Shown here: positions 52,901 to 64,000 of the stretch, in pieces
Numbering within the stretch: the stretch's first letter is position 1
Layout of the letters: every line of letters starts with the position of its first letter
Source: Trogon surrucura
Taxonomy: Eukaryota; Chordata; Aves; Trogoniformes; Trogonidae
Assembly: GCA_020746105.1 (NCBI GenBank)
Contig: CM036627.1
Coordinates: 2,294,001-2,358,000, forward strand
Reading direction: 5' to 3'
DNA: 64,000 nt
The notes under the pieces: model-generated
What the model saw: only the letters and a program-made list of their open reading frames with translations
What the model was told of the DNA's origin: nothing
The model's database searches: none
Translations under genes and position numbers: made by a program

Positions 52901-55900
52901 CAGTAAGCTAAACACGAAGCTGAAATAATGCTCATTAGTCAGAGCAGTATCTGCAAGCGCATTTGCCTTACGGTATTCCCTGGTTGATGGCCCACTCTCT
53001 CCATGAAGTTTTACACGTAAATCTTAGGGAAAGTATGTTAACGTTACCTAACGTTACCTAACACTGTGCTGTGTCACACTGCTGATCATTTCTGGAGTCA
53101 CAACGTAAATAAATTTTAAGTTGCTGATGCTATTTAACAAGCCATAGTGCATCGTTCTGTTGACATATACTTAACTGACACCACAAAACGATGACAGGAT
53201 CACAGAATGTGTTGGGCTGGAAGTGACCTTTAAAGGTCTTCTAGTCCAACCTCCCTGCAGAGAGCAGGGACATCTTCAACTAGATCAGGTTGCTCAGAGT
53301 CCCCTCAAGCCTGACCTTGAATGTCTCCAGGGATAGAGCCTCCACCACCTCTATGGGCAACCTGTGCCAGTGTTTGACCACCCTCACTGTAAAGAGTTTC
53401 CCACTGATATCCAGTCTAAACGTACCCTGCTCTAGTTTAAAACCACTGCCTCTCATCCCCTTGCTGCCCGTCTCTGTGAACAGTCCCTGCCCAGCTTTCC
53501 TGTAGCCCCTTCAGGTAGTGGAAGGCCCCCATAAAGTCTCTGCAGGCTGAATAGCCCCAGCTTTCCCAGCCTGTCCTCACAGCAGAGGTGCTCCAGCTCT
53601 TTGGTCATTCTTGTGGATGTCCTCTGGAGCTGCTTTGATGAAAGAGCTCAGAACATGCTAACACAAAGAGAAACTCAATAATTTACTGTTGGAAAGTGTT
53701 CTGAGGGGGGGAGGAAAATCTAATTTCCTGACAAGTGGTGCAAACCTAGATGTACAAAACCTGCAAGACTCTAAACTGCTACACAAGTCCCTTCCATGGT
53801 CCACTTACCTCCTCTAACAGGAAATCTCTGCAACACAGTATAACCCCTTCAATTTCTCCATATTGACAGTATGACCCTCCCACTCATATAATTTTATTTA
53901 CCACTGAAAGCACTCAGATATTACCAGTGTGTTACATTAACATAACTGGAAAATCTAAAAGTTATTACTTTTTAAGGACCAATATATTACTTAGAGATCA
54001 AGGGATCTCGAAACACTTCTTACTCAACTGCAATAAAGTAAATTCCTCATCTCAAGCTTGATTTCCATTTCCATCTAAATCTGCAATTGTTGAAAAGTTT
54101 GAGATCACATAGGATTCATTAAGACTATGAGTTAGTACATCTATGCTGTAGAAGCAATGAGAAAAAGAACTTAGAAATAATGTAATAATAAGAAATTTCT
54201 AGCAATAATTTAAGTACCTCAAAACATTGAGAGATAATGACTGACCAAGGTTCAAGAGACAACATATGAGAAATAGGAAGTTTTTACACTTATTTCTAAT
54301 CTATATAATCTGTTAGGCTGTGTTGTACCTCTGTTGTTGGTTCTTCTATACCAGTCATCTGGTACTTCTGCATTCTTTCAAATACTGAATGATCTGCACA
54401 GCCTCCTTGGGGTCCATATTTATGCGGATATTCTAAAAAGAGGAAGGCCAAGTTGAGTTCTCAATTCCAGGTACAAGTGGCAAAACATGTCTGTATCACT
54501 CAACTTAGTTTGTGTCCAATATTGCTCACACGGTTTGAGGGAATCATTGTAAGGTTCAAGCTTTATGCAGTTGTCTTTTTCTACTAAACATTTCTATTAA
54601 GACATTCTTCATTTTACAAACGGAACAAAACTGACAGTTGCTTAACTTTTTTTCATAGACAGCAAAAGAAAATATGACTAATGTCCTAACATAAGAAAAA
54701 GAGTTATTGTTTACACATCTGTATTGATTGGCTTGAACTAACAGCAGCCTAAAAAAAAAAATTCAGAGTGGAAAATCATGAAAAATCAAGCACACTAAAG
54801 ACTGCATGGATAATAGAGGTGGTTTTTTTATTCTACTTCATAAACTAAGAAACCTTGCTAACATTCTTAGATTCTATTATTTTAAGCTTAATAGATTTTT
54901 TGAAAAAAAATACATTATGCAACTTAACTCTCAATATCTAAAAGCCGAAAATGATGACAATCTTTGGTTTCAAACTCAACTCTACAATTCTAGAATTATG
55001 AGCTCGCTAACAATTTTAGTGACAAAGTGAAATGCACAATTTCTGTTCTGCAAAGCAAACAGCTCAGTTAAGGATAAGGTATCAGCATGTGTATAGCGGT
55101 GTGCGTAGATTTAAAGCTTACAGAATTGCAGATTACAAAACATAACAAGACTCAAACATTTTCACCATGTCCTCACTAGAGCCGACTGTTTAAATTTCAA
55201 GTGAAGAGGGCTTGCCTCTTCAGTTTTTCTGCAGATCAGATCCCATTATCTCTTACTGGGGCACCAGTTCGTAATGGAGTACAGCCTGTAGGAGCCACAA
55301 GTGCAAATACTTAAGGAACCAGCTTCTGTAGGGGCAAATCACAGTTTCACCATCACTTCAATAGGCTGCAGGTTTTGTCAGAGATGTGTAAACTATGACA
55401 AGGTTTGCTGGGTTATGGAAGTTGTTGGTAGGTTGGTTGGTTGGCGAGTTGTGGGGTTTTTTTGTTGTTGCTTGTGTTTGTTTGGTGTGGGTTGTTTTTT
55501 TTTAAGAAAGTGTGAAGATCCAGAATCACAGAGTAAATGGAACAGACACGCAGTAGATTTATAAAGCCAAAGACCTGCATTACACGCGTTTCACAGGATT
55601 TTACCCTGGACTAGCTCTAGTCTGGTTCTGTGGAGCCAAAGCCCATTAGGAGCTTGTTCGCAGTAGATGATTCTTCCCTTATTCACCAACTTTTTTTTCC
55701 TCCCACCATAGTATTAAAAAAAATTCATTCCACTAAGTAAAATTCTCAATACCCAATTTCACACCACAGACCACTCCTCTCTGCGACAAAAACACGTTAC
55801 AGAAGGGTGGGAGCAATGGCCAGTACTGCCCAAACTGCACATCGAAGTGTGCTCACTTCATCTACATAAAACTATCGTAACTTTAAAACAAGTCCTGCAG

Positions 55901-58900
55901 AAATCCACAGAAATTAACTGGAAACATGATTGCACAGTATACATTTCACCAGTGCAAAATGTCATTTTCTGCTATCACCACACTTGTATTCATACTCTGT
56001 GCCACGCCAACTAAAATTATAAGGAATTGAACATGAAACAGTCTGCAACAGCAATTGCCAAGGTTTTGCATGTGCTGGAAAAGACAAATCCCCCACGGAC
56101 AACTCTGAATCCACCCTGCTCAACACAAGAGGCAGGCAATATAGGATAGTCCCTCGGAGCCATGACTAGCTTCCAGAGAAAGCTGCATACAAAGCTTTCA
56201 TTTGGGGAACGCCACATCACCCCCACACCACGAAGGCGCCATTTCCTCCTCATCTTTTGAGACTTTCTATCTCCAGCAGCCCCTGCAGCAGTTCCATTTC
56301 TGGAGCTAAGCAGAAACTACAGGGTGTCAGAGGACCTGGACAGTTTTAGCCCCCGTCACAGAAGTCTGGTCCATGCTCCCATGATGCTTTCAAATGCTTC
56401 AAGAGGCACAGACGTGCAGCCTTCTGCCAGCTCCTTGGGATCCAGAGCTTCTCAGCCGATCCCTGCCCAACCCTGCGAATCGGCCAAGGGAACGCACGTG
56501 CCTTCACCACTCAGTGACTGCTTGCGGTGAAGGCAAAGCCGAGGAAAAACTTAGACTCCTACTTCCCATCACATCTACAAAAGGAGAGTTTAATTACAGC
56601 ATCCATTCTTTAACTAGAGGTAATCCTCAGGCAAAACAAATACTTCATTTTTCTTTTCTGGTATTGTCCAGTTTCCCATCTTCCACTTTCAACTTTTGTA
56701 TACCCTAACATAATATTAACAAATAGTACACAGTAATAGCGTAATAATAATAGCACACCTAAACCCCAAATCTTGTAATTTCATACTTTGACAATGATAT
56801 CTTATGGCAGATCATTATCAATGATATACGCAACTACAGATACTCAAAATAAGAATTTTTAGACTTTTACAAAACGGAAACTACCTACCAGAAAAATTCC
56901 TGATCACATGAATTTTTCAATTCTACTTGTCAGCAAATAGTACGATCTGTTAAGCATTTACGTTAATGACTCCATGGATACTGGATTTAGGCATTTGGGG
57001 CAAGGATATGACATCAAGCTTCTACTAAAAATTAAAACTTTGTTCTTCAACAGCCATAGAGATTTGCTCAATACTAGCAAAAGCAATAGTTTCAGAACAA
57101 AATTCAAATTTAAGCAGACATAAAAAGGAAAATCCTTATTAGAGATTTCATTCTAAGCAGTCTGTCACACTGTGCTCCCATGACAACTGCCAAGTAAACT
57201 TTAGTTATTAAATCAACAATCACAACATAAAAAAAACCCCCCCAAGTTCTCACTAGTAATACACAGTTTGCATGGTCAGTTCATTCAACAGATAGGACTT
57301 TGCAAAGTTACAAAATAATTTACTTTCTGATCTTGGTTGTATAGTTCCTCAAGACCATAAAAATGATTAAATGGCCACATTCAATTTTTCTGAAGGTCTG
57401 AATGGGATTTTCTCGTCTATTGTTGATTGGAGGAAATATTGATTTTGTGTTTTGCAGTATGAACTCAGGGATACCTTTGAAGCACGTATGACTTAAGTAA
57501 AGTAAATAGAGTTCCAATGAAATCCTAATCCTTAAAGAAAAGTTTCCGAAATATTTTTTATGAAAATAGCCATTGCATCCTTCTAGCATAAAATTATAAA
57601 ACTGCTTGATCCAGAATGGTTTCGAAAATAAAATTATTCAACTTGTGTTTCAACTCATGAATAGAAGGCTGCCTTCCACTGGTCACCACATCCACTGTAA
57701 TGGACAAAAGCTGCCTTATGAAGTGAACAATATAATCCCCATCTACAAAAAACCCTTTTGTTTCACTGCTGAATACGAACTCATTGAGATGCTAATCATA
57801 TGTTGCATTGTGATTTCTGAAAAGCAATAAAAAGCATATTGTTCAAAAGGCTGAAACTTGGGTGACCAAAAAATATCCCAAATTAAAGCCAAGACGACTT
57901 CTTCCCCCAGTCTCTCCCGGGTTAGAAACGTGAGCATTCTTGTTGCTTTTGTGCTGTGTAAGATACTGACGGTTTGACTCTGTTTCACAGGAGTTAGCTT
58001 TAGATTAGAGCAACAACAACAGTTTTGCATGTTTGCTTTTATTTTTAAAGCTACTGCAAAGCTTAGCTTTTTTTAGCTGTTGGGATTTTTTTGGAGCTGC
58101 AGTTCAATGCAAAAAAAAAAAAAAAAGCTCTCATGAAAGGCAAAAAAAAAATTAGTCTCAAAAGCACTACTGAGAAAGTGAAAGAAGCAGTTGTAAACTT
58201 CAGATATTTCAGGCCACAGAAATCCTAGAGGCATCTAGGATACCAACGAAAAAAGTTAAACTATACAATCAGAATGCGTGCCCTGACAGCAGCCAAGAGG
58301 CGTGGCACGTTTTCAAATAGCGCTGCTTATACTCGGCTCCGGGACGGGCGATTTCCAAGCCTGCCGAGCAAGCAGCAACGTTCACTCACTCAGTGACCGG
58401 GAAGCCACTGTGCACTGTTGCTTTAATGGGGCTCTCTGGAACAGATTTAGACAATCCCCTCTGATCATCAGTTAGAAACCAAATCAGATTGTTTTGAGAC
58501 ACTAGATTCAAGAGGAAAAAACAGCGTAAGCCAACGACCGCCACCTGAATAATTAAAATACACACCCTGCTCCCACTCCCTTTAACAAGGCAATATAAAC
58601 CAATCTCATCAGCAGCTTTTTTCAGCTCTCAAGCAATCCACTTACTCCTCCAACGGAGATCACTTCTACAAAACAGCCATACAACTTTCGCAAAATGAAA
58701 TTATCTGCTGCTTTCAGGTAGAGTTCTATTTCTGTCATTAGTTGATAACAGTGAAGAGAGTATTTTTAGTCACCCACTATTTACAGCACAAGGAACTGGG
58801 ACACGAGACAATCTTCTTGCTTGTCCTGCCCCTTGAAAACTGTGCAAATCACCCTACTGCCTTACGTCCCTCTACTTCCCTCCTCCCTCTCTTGTTTACA

Positions 58901-61900
58901 ACAGGGTTAATAAAACCCTCTGTACAGCACACTGACTAATTTACAGAAAGCGCTGCCTGAGTGGTAGCCCAGTGTTCCTACTGCTTGATAACAGCAATTT
59001 CAACTGTTTTGTGAGACCTGTAAAACACACCAAAGAATTCATAGGTACGTGCAAATTATTCACAGAAATGTTATGAAAGACACGTTAAGGCTACACATCA
59101 GGTGTCTGTACATTTTTTTTTATTACCTTTCCCCACTACTCTTGTGTTAGAGCAGCAAACCCTGTAACACTCCAACAGGAGCGAGCAAGGTGATCAGTCT
59201 TCTCAGACCCTCACCTGCAATGCTCTGTCGAGCAGAAACTTAAACACATGCTGCAACTTCTCCTTGAGAATCAAAAGCAGTAGAGGGAACATTATCCTAA
59301 AAAGTTACTTTGTTCTCCGGTAGGGGTCTTGTAAGCACCATGAAGATAAAACATTTAGTCAGAAAACAAGTGCAGCCCAAGGATGTACATAAAATTCAGT
59401 AACTGCATTCATTCAGATGCTCTTTAAAATTTATGCACTTTCTGAGATTGAGACAGTAATCATATTACAGCATGGGATAACAGGACGGACAAACATCTCT
59501 GCCAGCTCGCAACATTTTTAACACACTGAAAGACAGCACACATACTGCCACTGAATGTAAAATACAGCTGTATTCCAGAAGCTTTACTCAGCTAGAAAAA
59601 ATAAACAAAATCTGCTCAGTTTTTAGCAGAGAAAAGTAATTTTCTCTTCAGATTCAACCCGTATTCTCTGTGTTCTTCCATGAGCAATTGTGTAAAATGG
59701 GATATACTGGGTGCCACCATACCTTCTAAAGAACTCTCTGAAGGCATCTGTGACCTACGTATGCAGGGGAAGCTTTAACCTCCCACAGGTACCACCTTCC
59801 CTAGATGCAAGTAACTACTTAGTGACTTGAACTTTTATTAGCCTTTATTTTTCAGATCATACGGAAGCATAATCAGCAGACAACATTTTAAGAATGCATT
59901 TTTCAAAAGAAACACATACCTACTGAGTAGCAAACACACTCCTTACACACTTAAGCCTGCCTGCTAAGGATTTCTTAAAATGGCAGAATAAGCAAGATTC
60001 ACTTGGGTTTGCCATAAATCTCTTTCACGGTGTAACTGCATGTGAATCACTCCAGGACAGAATGATTCACAGTCAAGCTGAAGTCTCATTTGATGCTTAC
60101 GAATGGCTTACAGTTTTTGACATTTAATGAAAAAAAAAGATTCAGTTAATCTGTAGAAGTACTCACTGATATCATCTTCATGATAAATGACAGAGTGGAA
60201 CGGTAGAGTTTTGTCCTTAATATATCTCTCTGCCGGCTCAATATAAAAGGTCCCACTGTGAGTTTGGATGAATCCTTCAAATTTTCCATCAATAACAGAC
60301 CCATGGCTAAGAGTTCCCTGCTCACCTGTTAAGAGAAAGAGTGCATTAGGGTTTTTTATACCTTTCTAAAAGCTTTCAGTCCTATGCAAACTTCAAGCAT
60401 ACACATTACCCAAGGTGTCAAGCAGACAATGGTAAAGCGTGATACTTGCACAATTATTCTGACCATGTACCAGTTCCCAACGGCTAAAAGCCTACCTGAA
60501 CCACAGAGTAACCAAATTCTGGATAACAGCATCAGACATTCTTGCAGAAAAGCTTGTGTCTGAATTTAAGACAAAGATTATTCAACAAAGATATACACCC
60601 ACCTCAAAATCCCAGTTTTCAAGTTCAGGAACTTCTTAATCAGATGCATAAATTACACATTTAAAAAGCATACAATGAAGAATTCAACTCTGTGTTTTAA
60701 AGCTGTCACATACATGGCCTGTAGTTCTACATCCAAGTCCTGTCCTTATACAGCTATTCGTACAATTATAAAAGAATAAGTAATAAATCGGAGTGTATAT
60801 CGAACTTTGAAAACTTTCTGTGAAAGATTTCCCTATATTCAAGACATCCATTTATCTCTTCAAGCATGAGCTTCTTCAAACTGTAGCTAGGTTTAAATGT
60901 GGGATGGAGTGAATTTGTATTTGAAAGAGTCACAATCTGGAGCAGTACAACTGTCAAAGTTTAATCATTGACAGCTACAAGATTCAACGTCCCCAACAAG
61001 CCTTCTCCACACGAAGGATGAAAGATTACTAGAAGAACGTGTATGCACTCCATTGAGAAGGGTTCAGAATCACACTGTCAAATTACCAGACTGGTACTCA
61101 GCACGAATTTCTAATTAACAACTATCAATAGTTTTATAAAGCTCATACATAGTACTGAAATTTGGAGAAAGTATCTTGCCGATATGCCACACAACTCTTG
61201 AGAGAACACTAAAAAGTAGAAATATGCTTTGTAGAGCACTAGTTTTAAGACATTTATAAGTGATCCCAGGTTTACTTAATTCTATTAGAATGCGCATTGA
61301 TATCCTGAACTTCTAAGCGATGTACCTTTCAACATAGCAGAGTGTTTGGAAGGAAGACTCTTGATCTGAACGGAAATCAAAAGACAATAGCAACACAGTT
61401 TATTTACTCAACTCTAACTTTGTTTGCAATCTTCATGACAACTACAAAGGTGGGTTGAATGAGAAAGATAATAAAGAGGATTACAAGAAAACAGAGTAAG
61501 CCCTGTGAGCAGGTTCACGTCGATCCTCCAATCTTATCCCTCAGCAATAAAGAATCAAAAGTTTTCTGAAATAACTTTGCAAATTAAGAAAAAAATTGCA
61601 ACAAAAAAAAAACCCCAACCCTAAACACCTTAAAAGCCCTCCGACCTACTTAAGTCAGCGGGTAAATTGGTCTACCTAGGTGCATACAAAGTGCTAGGCA
61701 CGTATACTTCTCACAGTTTAAAACAGTCACCTCAGGACTGTAGGATGTTCCTAACAGATCTCCAGGAAGCTGTGAGATTCCTTTCAGAACTAAACAGCCT
61801 GAAGAGGAACAGAGTAAGTCATCTTTCTCTTCTTTTCATCTGCTTTTAATTCCTGAATCCTCCTTGAGTTCCAACACATTTTATCTTTTCTATTTACAGA

Positions 61901-62390
61901 AATTGGGTATATTACCCTTAATGATGGTAACTCTACATTCCTTAAATTCTTTTAAGAAGAGTACCTGGTTTTGTTTTTTTAATGCAGACAGCTTTTTTTA
62001 GTGCATCGGGTTTCTATGAAGGATATGCTCAGGAACAGAGCTGAACTTCAAGTTCCACGGATATGAAAATTATAGGTAAAACACTCATTTGTTAAATGTG
62101 ACTCTTATGCGAGAACAAGACCAGATGGAGTTAAATGGATTTATAGGCATTATTAAAGTTTAACCATGAAGATAACCTATCACACAGATATTCATTTTCT
62201 TCATGTACTATTAAAAAAATCTCCTGTTTAAAATGACTGCACTTTAATCCATTTTAAAGTGTTGTACTTACCATAAATGTGTCCAGTGTAAATATGGGAG
62301 GTATCATAATCAATTACTTGGTTTGATATTTCTACTTTAAAGTCATCACTAAAAAGAGATGTATCTCTCTTCATTCGAAGGTTGAAGTGT
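40876..62390 (-). CDS. ADAM10: ADAM10 metalloprotease, exons 3-16 of a split gene (5' end beyond window)
   Basis: ADAM10 is a type I membrane zinc protease (alpha-secretase; sheds Notch, APP, cadherins and others). Fourteen exons joined at GT-AG sites give 2044 nt, about 681 residues; human ADAM10 has 748, so exons 1-2 (signal peptide and first part of the prodomain) lie past base 64000. In order: prodomain with cysteine switch GPQGGCAD; furin site RKKR; catalytic domain with [11 protein letters not shown] and the Met of NYIMYARA; Cys-rich disintegrin domain; second Cys-rich region; membrane span; tail ending [10 protein letters not shown]. Four N-glycosylation sequons (NIS, NTT, NIS, NFT) match the human ones. 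Introns 3, 6, 7, 8 and 10-15 contain nothing I recognise; introns 4, 5 and 9 are described separately. Confidence 0.98.
41446..41572 (-). CDS. ADAM10: ADAM10 exon 15, transmembrane segment
   Basis: 127 nt. It encodes the membrane span ([19 protein letters not shown]) and the proximal tail [19 protein letters not shown]. The human SH3-ligand motif is PPPKPLP; here the third residue is His. Acceptor TTTGTAG, donor GTGAGT. Confidence 0.97.
42291..42511 (-). CDS. ADAM10: ADAM10 exon 14, membrane-proximal Cys-rich region
   Basis: 221 nt. It encodes [44 protein letters not shown] and [10 protein letters not shown] just before the membrane span. Acceptor CTTTTCAG, donor GTAAGT. Confidence 0.97.
42806..42914 (-). 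CDS. ADAM10: ADAM10 exon 13, Cys-rich region
   Basis: 109 nt. It encodes [20 protein letters not shown] and [12 protein letters not shown]. Acceptor CTCAAACAG, donor GTAAGA; its last base plus TG of exon 14 makes the Met of RKMDPAT. Confidence 0.97.
44089..44272 (-). CDS. ADAM10: ADAM10 exon 12, disintegrin / Cys-rich
   Basis: 184 nt. It encodes [43 protein letters not shown] and [11 protein letters not shown] is the conserved N-glycosylation site (human N551). Acceptor TTTCTAG, donor GTATGT. Confidence 0.97.
45672..45822 (-). CDS. ADAM10: ADAM10 exon 11, disintegrin domain
   Basis: 151 nt. It encodes [38 protein letters not shown] and CKLRPGKQC, a typical Cys-dense disintegrin module without an RGD. 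Acceptor TTTTTCAG, donor GTATTG. Confidence 0.97.
46445..46628 (-). CDS. ADAM10: ADAM10 exon 10, end of catalytic domain
   Basis: 184 nt. Its first codon is the third zinc-binding His (SP|HDSG). It also encodes ECTPGES, the Met-turn region [12 protein letters not shown], and [18 protein letters not shown] with an N-glycosylation site (human N439). Acceptor TTTTGCAG, donor GTATGT. Confidence 0.97.
46629..48349 (-). other. ADAM10: ADAM10 intron 9
   Basis: Holds the CR1 tail at 46683-46748, a C-run at about 46927-46937, and a CpG-containing patch at about 47100-47280. This intron splits the zinc-binding motif of the protease. Nothing else is recognised. Confidence 0.8.
46683..46748 (-). mobile_element. 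CR1 3'-end fragment in ADAM10 intron 9
   Basis: About 65 bp reading CAGAGAATCACAGAATGTTA, GGTTGGAAGGGACCTC and CATCTAATCCAACC, the reverse complement of a CR1 3' terminus. It sits just upstream of exon 10 in gene sense, within 60 bp of the splice acceptor. Only the tail is present. Confidence 0.85.
48350..48513 (-). CDS. ADAM10: ADAM10 exon 9, zinc-binding helix
   Basis: 164 nt. It encodes [33 protein letters not shown] and [15 protein letters not shown]. The catalytic motif HExxHxxxxxH is cut by intron 9 just before its last His. Acceptor AATGCAG, donor GTGAGT. Confidence 0.97.
50629..50812 (-). CDS. ADAM10: ADAM10 exon 8, catalytic domain
   Basis: 184 nt. It encodes [40 protein letters not shown] and [18 protein letters not shown] corresponds to the human N278 sequon. 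Acceptor CTTTTAG, donor GTAATG. Confidence 0.97.
51407..51499 (-). CDS. ADAM10: ADAM10 exon 7, catalytic domain
   Basis: 93 nt, phase 0 at both ends. It encodes [13 protein letters not shown] and [15 protein letters not shown], with the NIS sequon equivalent to human N267. Acceptor TTTGACAG, donor GTAAGT. Confidence 0.97.
52302..52451 (-). CDS. ADAM10: ADAM10 exon 6, furin site and start of catalytic domain
   Basis: 150 nt, phase 0 at both ends. It encodes [18 protein letters not shown], where RKKR is the proprotein-convertase site that removes the inhibitory prodomain, then [20 protein letters not shown]. Acceptor TATGTAG, donor GTATTT. Confidence 0.97.
53038..53062. repeat. 10-bp tandem repeat
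   Basis: ACGTTACCTA occurs twice in tandem (53041-53060), preceded and followed by partial units (TTA and ACAC). In ADAM10 intron 5. Confidence 0.8.
53195..53640 (-). mobile_element. CR1 LINE 3' fragment in ADAM10 intron 5
   Basis: It starts on the + strand with GGATCACAGAATGTGTTGGG (reverse of the CR1 3' end), followed by GTCCAACCTCCCTGCAGAGA and CAGCCTGTCCTCACAGCAGA, typical of CR1 in reverse. No intact reading frame. About 445 bp, 5'-truncated. Confidence 0.92.
54329..54432 (-). CDS. ADAM10: ADAM10 exon 5, prodomain cysteine switch
   Basis: 104 nt. It encodes [20 protein letters not shown] and [14 protein letters not shown]. The Cys in GGCAD is the cysteine switch that keeps the zymogen latent. 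Acceptor CTTTTTAG, donor GTACAA. Confidence 0.97.
54433..60166 (-). other. ADAM10: ADAM10 intron 4 (5.7 kb)
   Basis: The largest complete ADAM10 intron in the window. Mostly AT-rich, with a G/T-rich stretch at 55.4-55.5 kb, modest CpG-containing patches at about 56.0-56.6 kb and 58.28-58.40 kb, and A tracts near 58.1 kb. No repeat family or exon is recognised. Confidence 0.8.
55420..55505. repeat. G/T-rich strand-asymmetric stretch
   Basis: The + strand is almost only G and T, with GGTTGGTTGGTTGG and runs of TTG, ending in a T tract. Low-complexity sequence in ADAM10 intron 4; no coding content. Confidence 0.7.
60167..60325 (-). CDS. ADAM10: ADAM10 exon 4, prodomain
   Basis: 159 nt. It encodes [40 protein letters not shown] and YHEDDI. 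Acceptor CTTAACAG, donor GTGAGT. The last base joins exon 5 to make Lys where human has Asn (EDDIxYPHKYG). Confidence 0.97.
62272..62390 (-). CDS. ADAM10: ADAM10 exon 3, prodomain
   Basis: 119 nt. It encodes [20 protein letters not shown] and [15 protein letters not shown], matching the human prodomain from about residue 69. Acceptor CACTTTAG, donor GTAAGT. It starts with one base completing a codon from exon 2, which is outside the window. Confidence 0.97.
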
Positions 62391-64000
62391 CTAAAGTGAA
62401 TAAAACAAGATGGTAAATTGGCTTTGAATTTCAACTGCAAAAGCACTAAGGAAAGTGCTTCTAATCAACATTTTTGTGCAAACTATTTGCAGACTCTCTA
62501 AAATTTATCTACAGAAAATGTCTATATTGGACAAGAAGAATTAAGACCATAGCCCTAGAAAGATTTTCTTAAGCAAGATTTAGATACTTTTGATACAAGT
62601 AGCTAAAATTTACAAGATTTAAGACAGAAAACACGGTTAAACTCAAAGGCAGAAATCCAAAATGCTGACTTGGAGTATACACTTGTTCTCATTCCTCCAG
62701 AAGACACAGATGTTGCTTAAGGGAAAAAGGAACTATTTTACTTCACAGCACCGTGAAGCAGAAGCAGTAAGAACAACTATCCGGCTTATTTTACTTTCAT
62801 TACCAACATTTAAGTAACACAAGTGAAATGTGCTGTTCCAACTGAAACTCAAAAAATAAGATGGGCAACAACACTTCATTAAAAAAAAAAATACTCAAAC
62901 CAGTAGAGTTACGTGCACAACTATGTAAACAACTCTACTCTTTGAATGATCTTGTTCAAATTCCCACACTACGTTCTTGGATGCAAATCCTACTGCTAAT
63001 CTTCATACAAAACACACTACATTTTCCTTGTATGAAAACAAAAGTTTGGTTCAGTGAAGTCAAGCAACATAACTGAGGTGTTCTAAAACGCCTGACATAC
63101 GAATTCATACCTGTGACAACCGTTAGCTTGCTTCAGAATTTCATTTGGCATTCTCTTAAATTTTGTATAAACACATTGTGCAAATACAGATCAGTGAAGT
63201 TGTTGAAACTTCAGTCATCCCAATTTTACTCTTGATTTTCTTCCTATATTTCTCTCTTTCTGCACAATCATGAAATTGAAGGAATATTATAGTTATGCCA
63301 CCAACTTGTTTCACAAAAAGTAACTCTGGTAAGTTGACTACAGGTGTCAAAATCTTAATTTTAAAAAGAGACCAGTCTCTCAGTATGCACAGTACTAGTG
63401 ACAGAGCTGCCCTGCCACGGTGAAAGCTGGCATCCATTCGTGCTCACAGCAAAATCACTGAAACAAGCACCAGTTTAAAGTCGATTAAATCTTATTACTT
63501 TCTGTACAGCTGAAGCATATATAAAACACATCTTCATTTTTCACTTGCACATTAAATATGACACTACAGTTGAGTATTTTGAAATAACCACACATAAAGA
63601 TGCAAAATTTGAGATCAAAGAAAAAAACAAACACGTCTACATTTAAAACCTGGTAAGGGCTCTAGTGATTCATGGTGACTATACTGTAAAGCAAACAGTA
63701 TTTCACAATCAAACTGTATCTATTACTGTTACCACAGTGTTAATAAAGCTTCAAAGTAAGTGTTCTCCTCTGGTGATGTGTAGTAGAGGTATCTACTACA
63801 AGGTTATGAAATGCTGAGATGTGGCTGGCAGATGGGGAAGGTTAAACTTCAACAATTCCTTGTGACTCTTGGGCTCCATGTCAAGCCAACCAGTGCTCAT
63901 ATTATAGTTTCAATATGGATGTGTTTTATGAGGGCAGATCCTCCTTTTAAAAAGAAACAGTGCACAACAGAAGCACTTGAGTATTGGAGTCACTGAAGAA
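62391..64000 (-). other. ADAM10: ADAM10 intron 2 (3' part)
   Basis: AT-rich, with no exon 2 sequence (prodomain part before HFNLRMKRD) seen on the - strand. I recognise no repeat or other feature here. Confidence 0.8.

Noticed and set aside
62391..64000. ADAM10 exon 2 in the right-hand end
   Set aside because: No - strand segment matches the prodomain part preceding exon 3; the frames found there are unrelated.

Overview
The window is vertebrate nuclear DNA, almost certainly from a bird. It carries several CR1 (chicken repeat 1) LINE copies, has long AT-rich non-coding stretches, and holds two split genes whose exons I joined by hand at GT-AG junctions. No tRNA, rRNA, CRISPR array or bacterial-type gene was found. 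I cannot fix the species.

Layout. Bases 1-18616 look like the 3' part of a long first intron of LIPC (hepatic lipase, + strand). LIPC exons 2-9 (numbered as in the human gene) follow between 18617 and 34134, and every junction keeps phase to the stop codon. Only the short first exon with the signal peptide is missing or unrecognised. From 34135 to 40875 lies a tail-to-tail intergenic interval that holds the likely 3' UTRs of both genes. ADAM10 (a membrane metalloprotease, - strand) fills 40876 to the right edge. Exons 16 down to 3 are present, and exons 1-2 lie beyond base 64000. The convergent LIPC / ADAM10 arrangement matches the conserved vertebrate order.

The two genes are neighbours but not functionally coupled. 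LIPC encodes a secreted liver lipase of lipoprotein metabolism. ADAM10 encodes the alpha-secretase / Notch-site sheddase. Their diagnostic residues are intact: the GYSLG serine, Asp and His triad with a 22-residue lid loop in LIPC; the RKKR processing site, cysteine switch, split zinc motif, disintegrin and Cys-rich domains, membrane span and RRR-containing tail in ADAM10.

Points for a second look are: a tRNA-like B-box segment fused to a CR1 3' tail (SINE-like) near 14.8 kb; a CpG-rich, fully open, splice-site-flanked 184-nt segment at 37.3-37.5 kb on the - strand, with a second exon-like segment at 35.6-35.7 kb; a GC-rich island inside LIPC intron 6; a reading frame that runs from intron 1 into LIPC exon 2; and small tandem duplications. 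No clearly new system is demonstrated.
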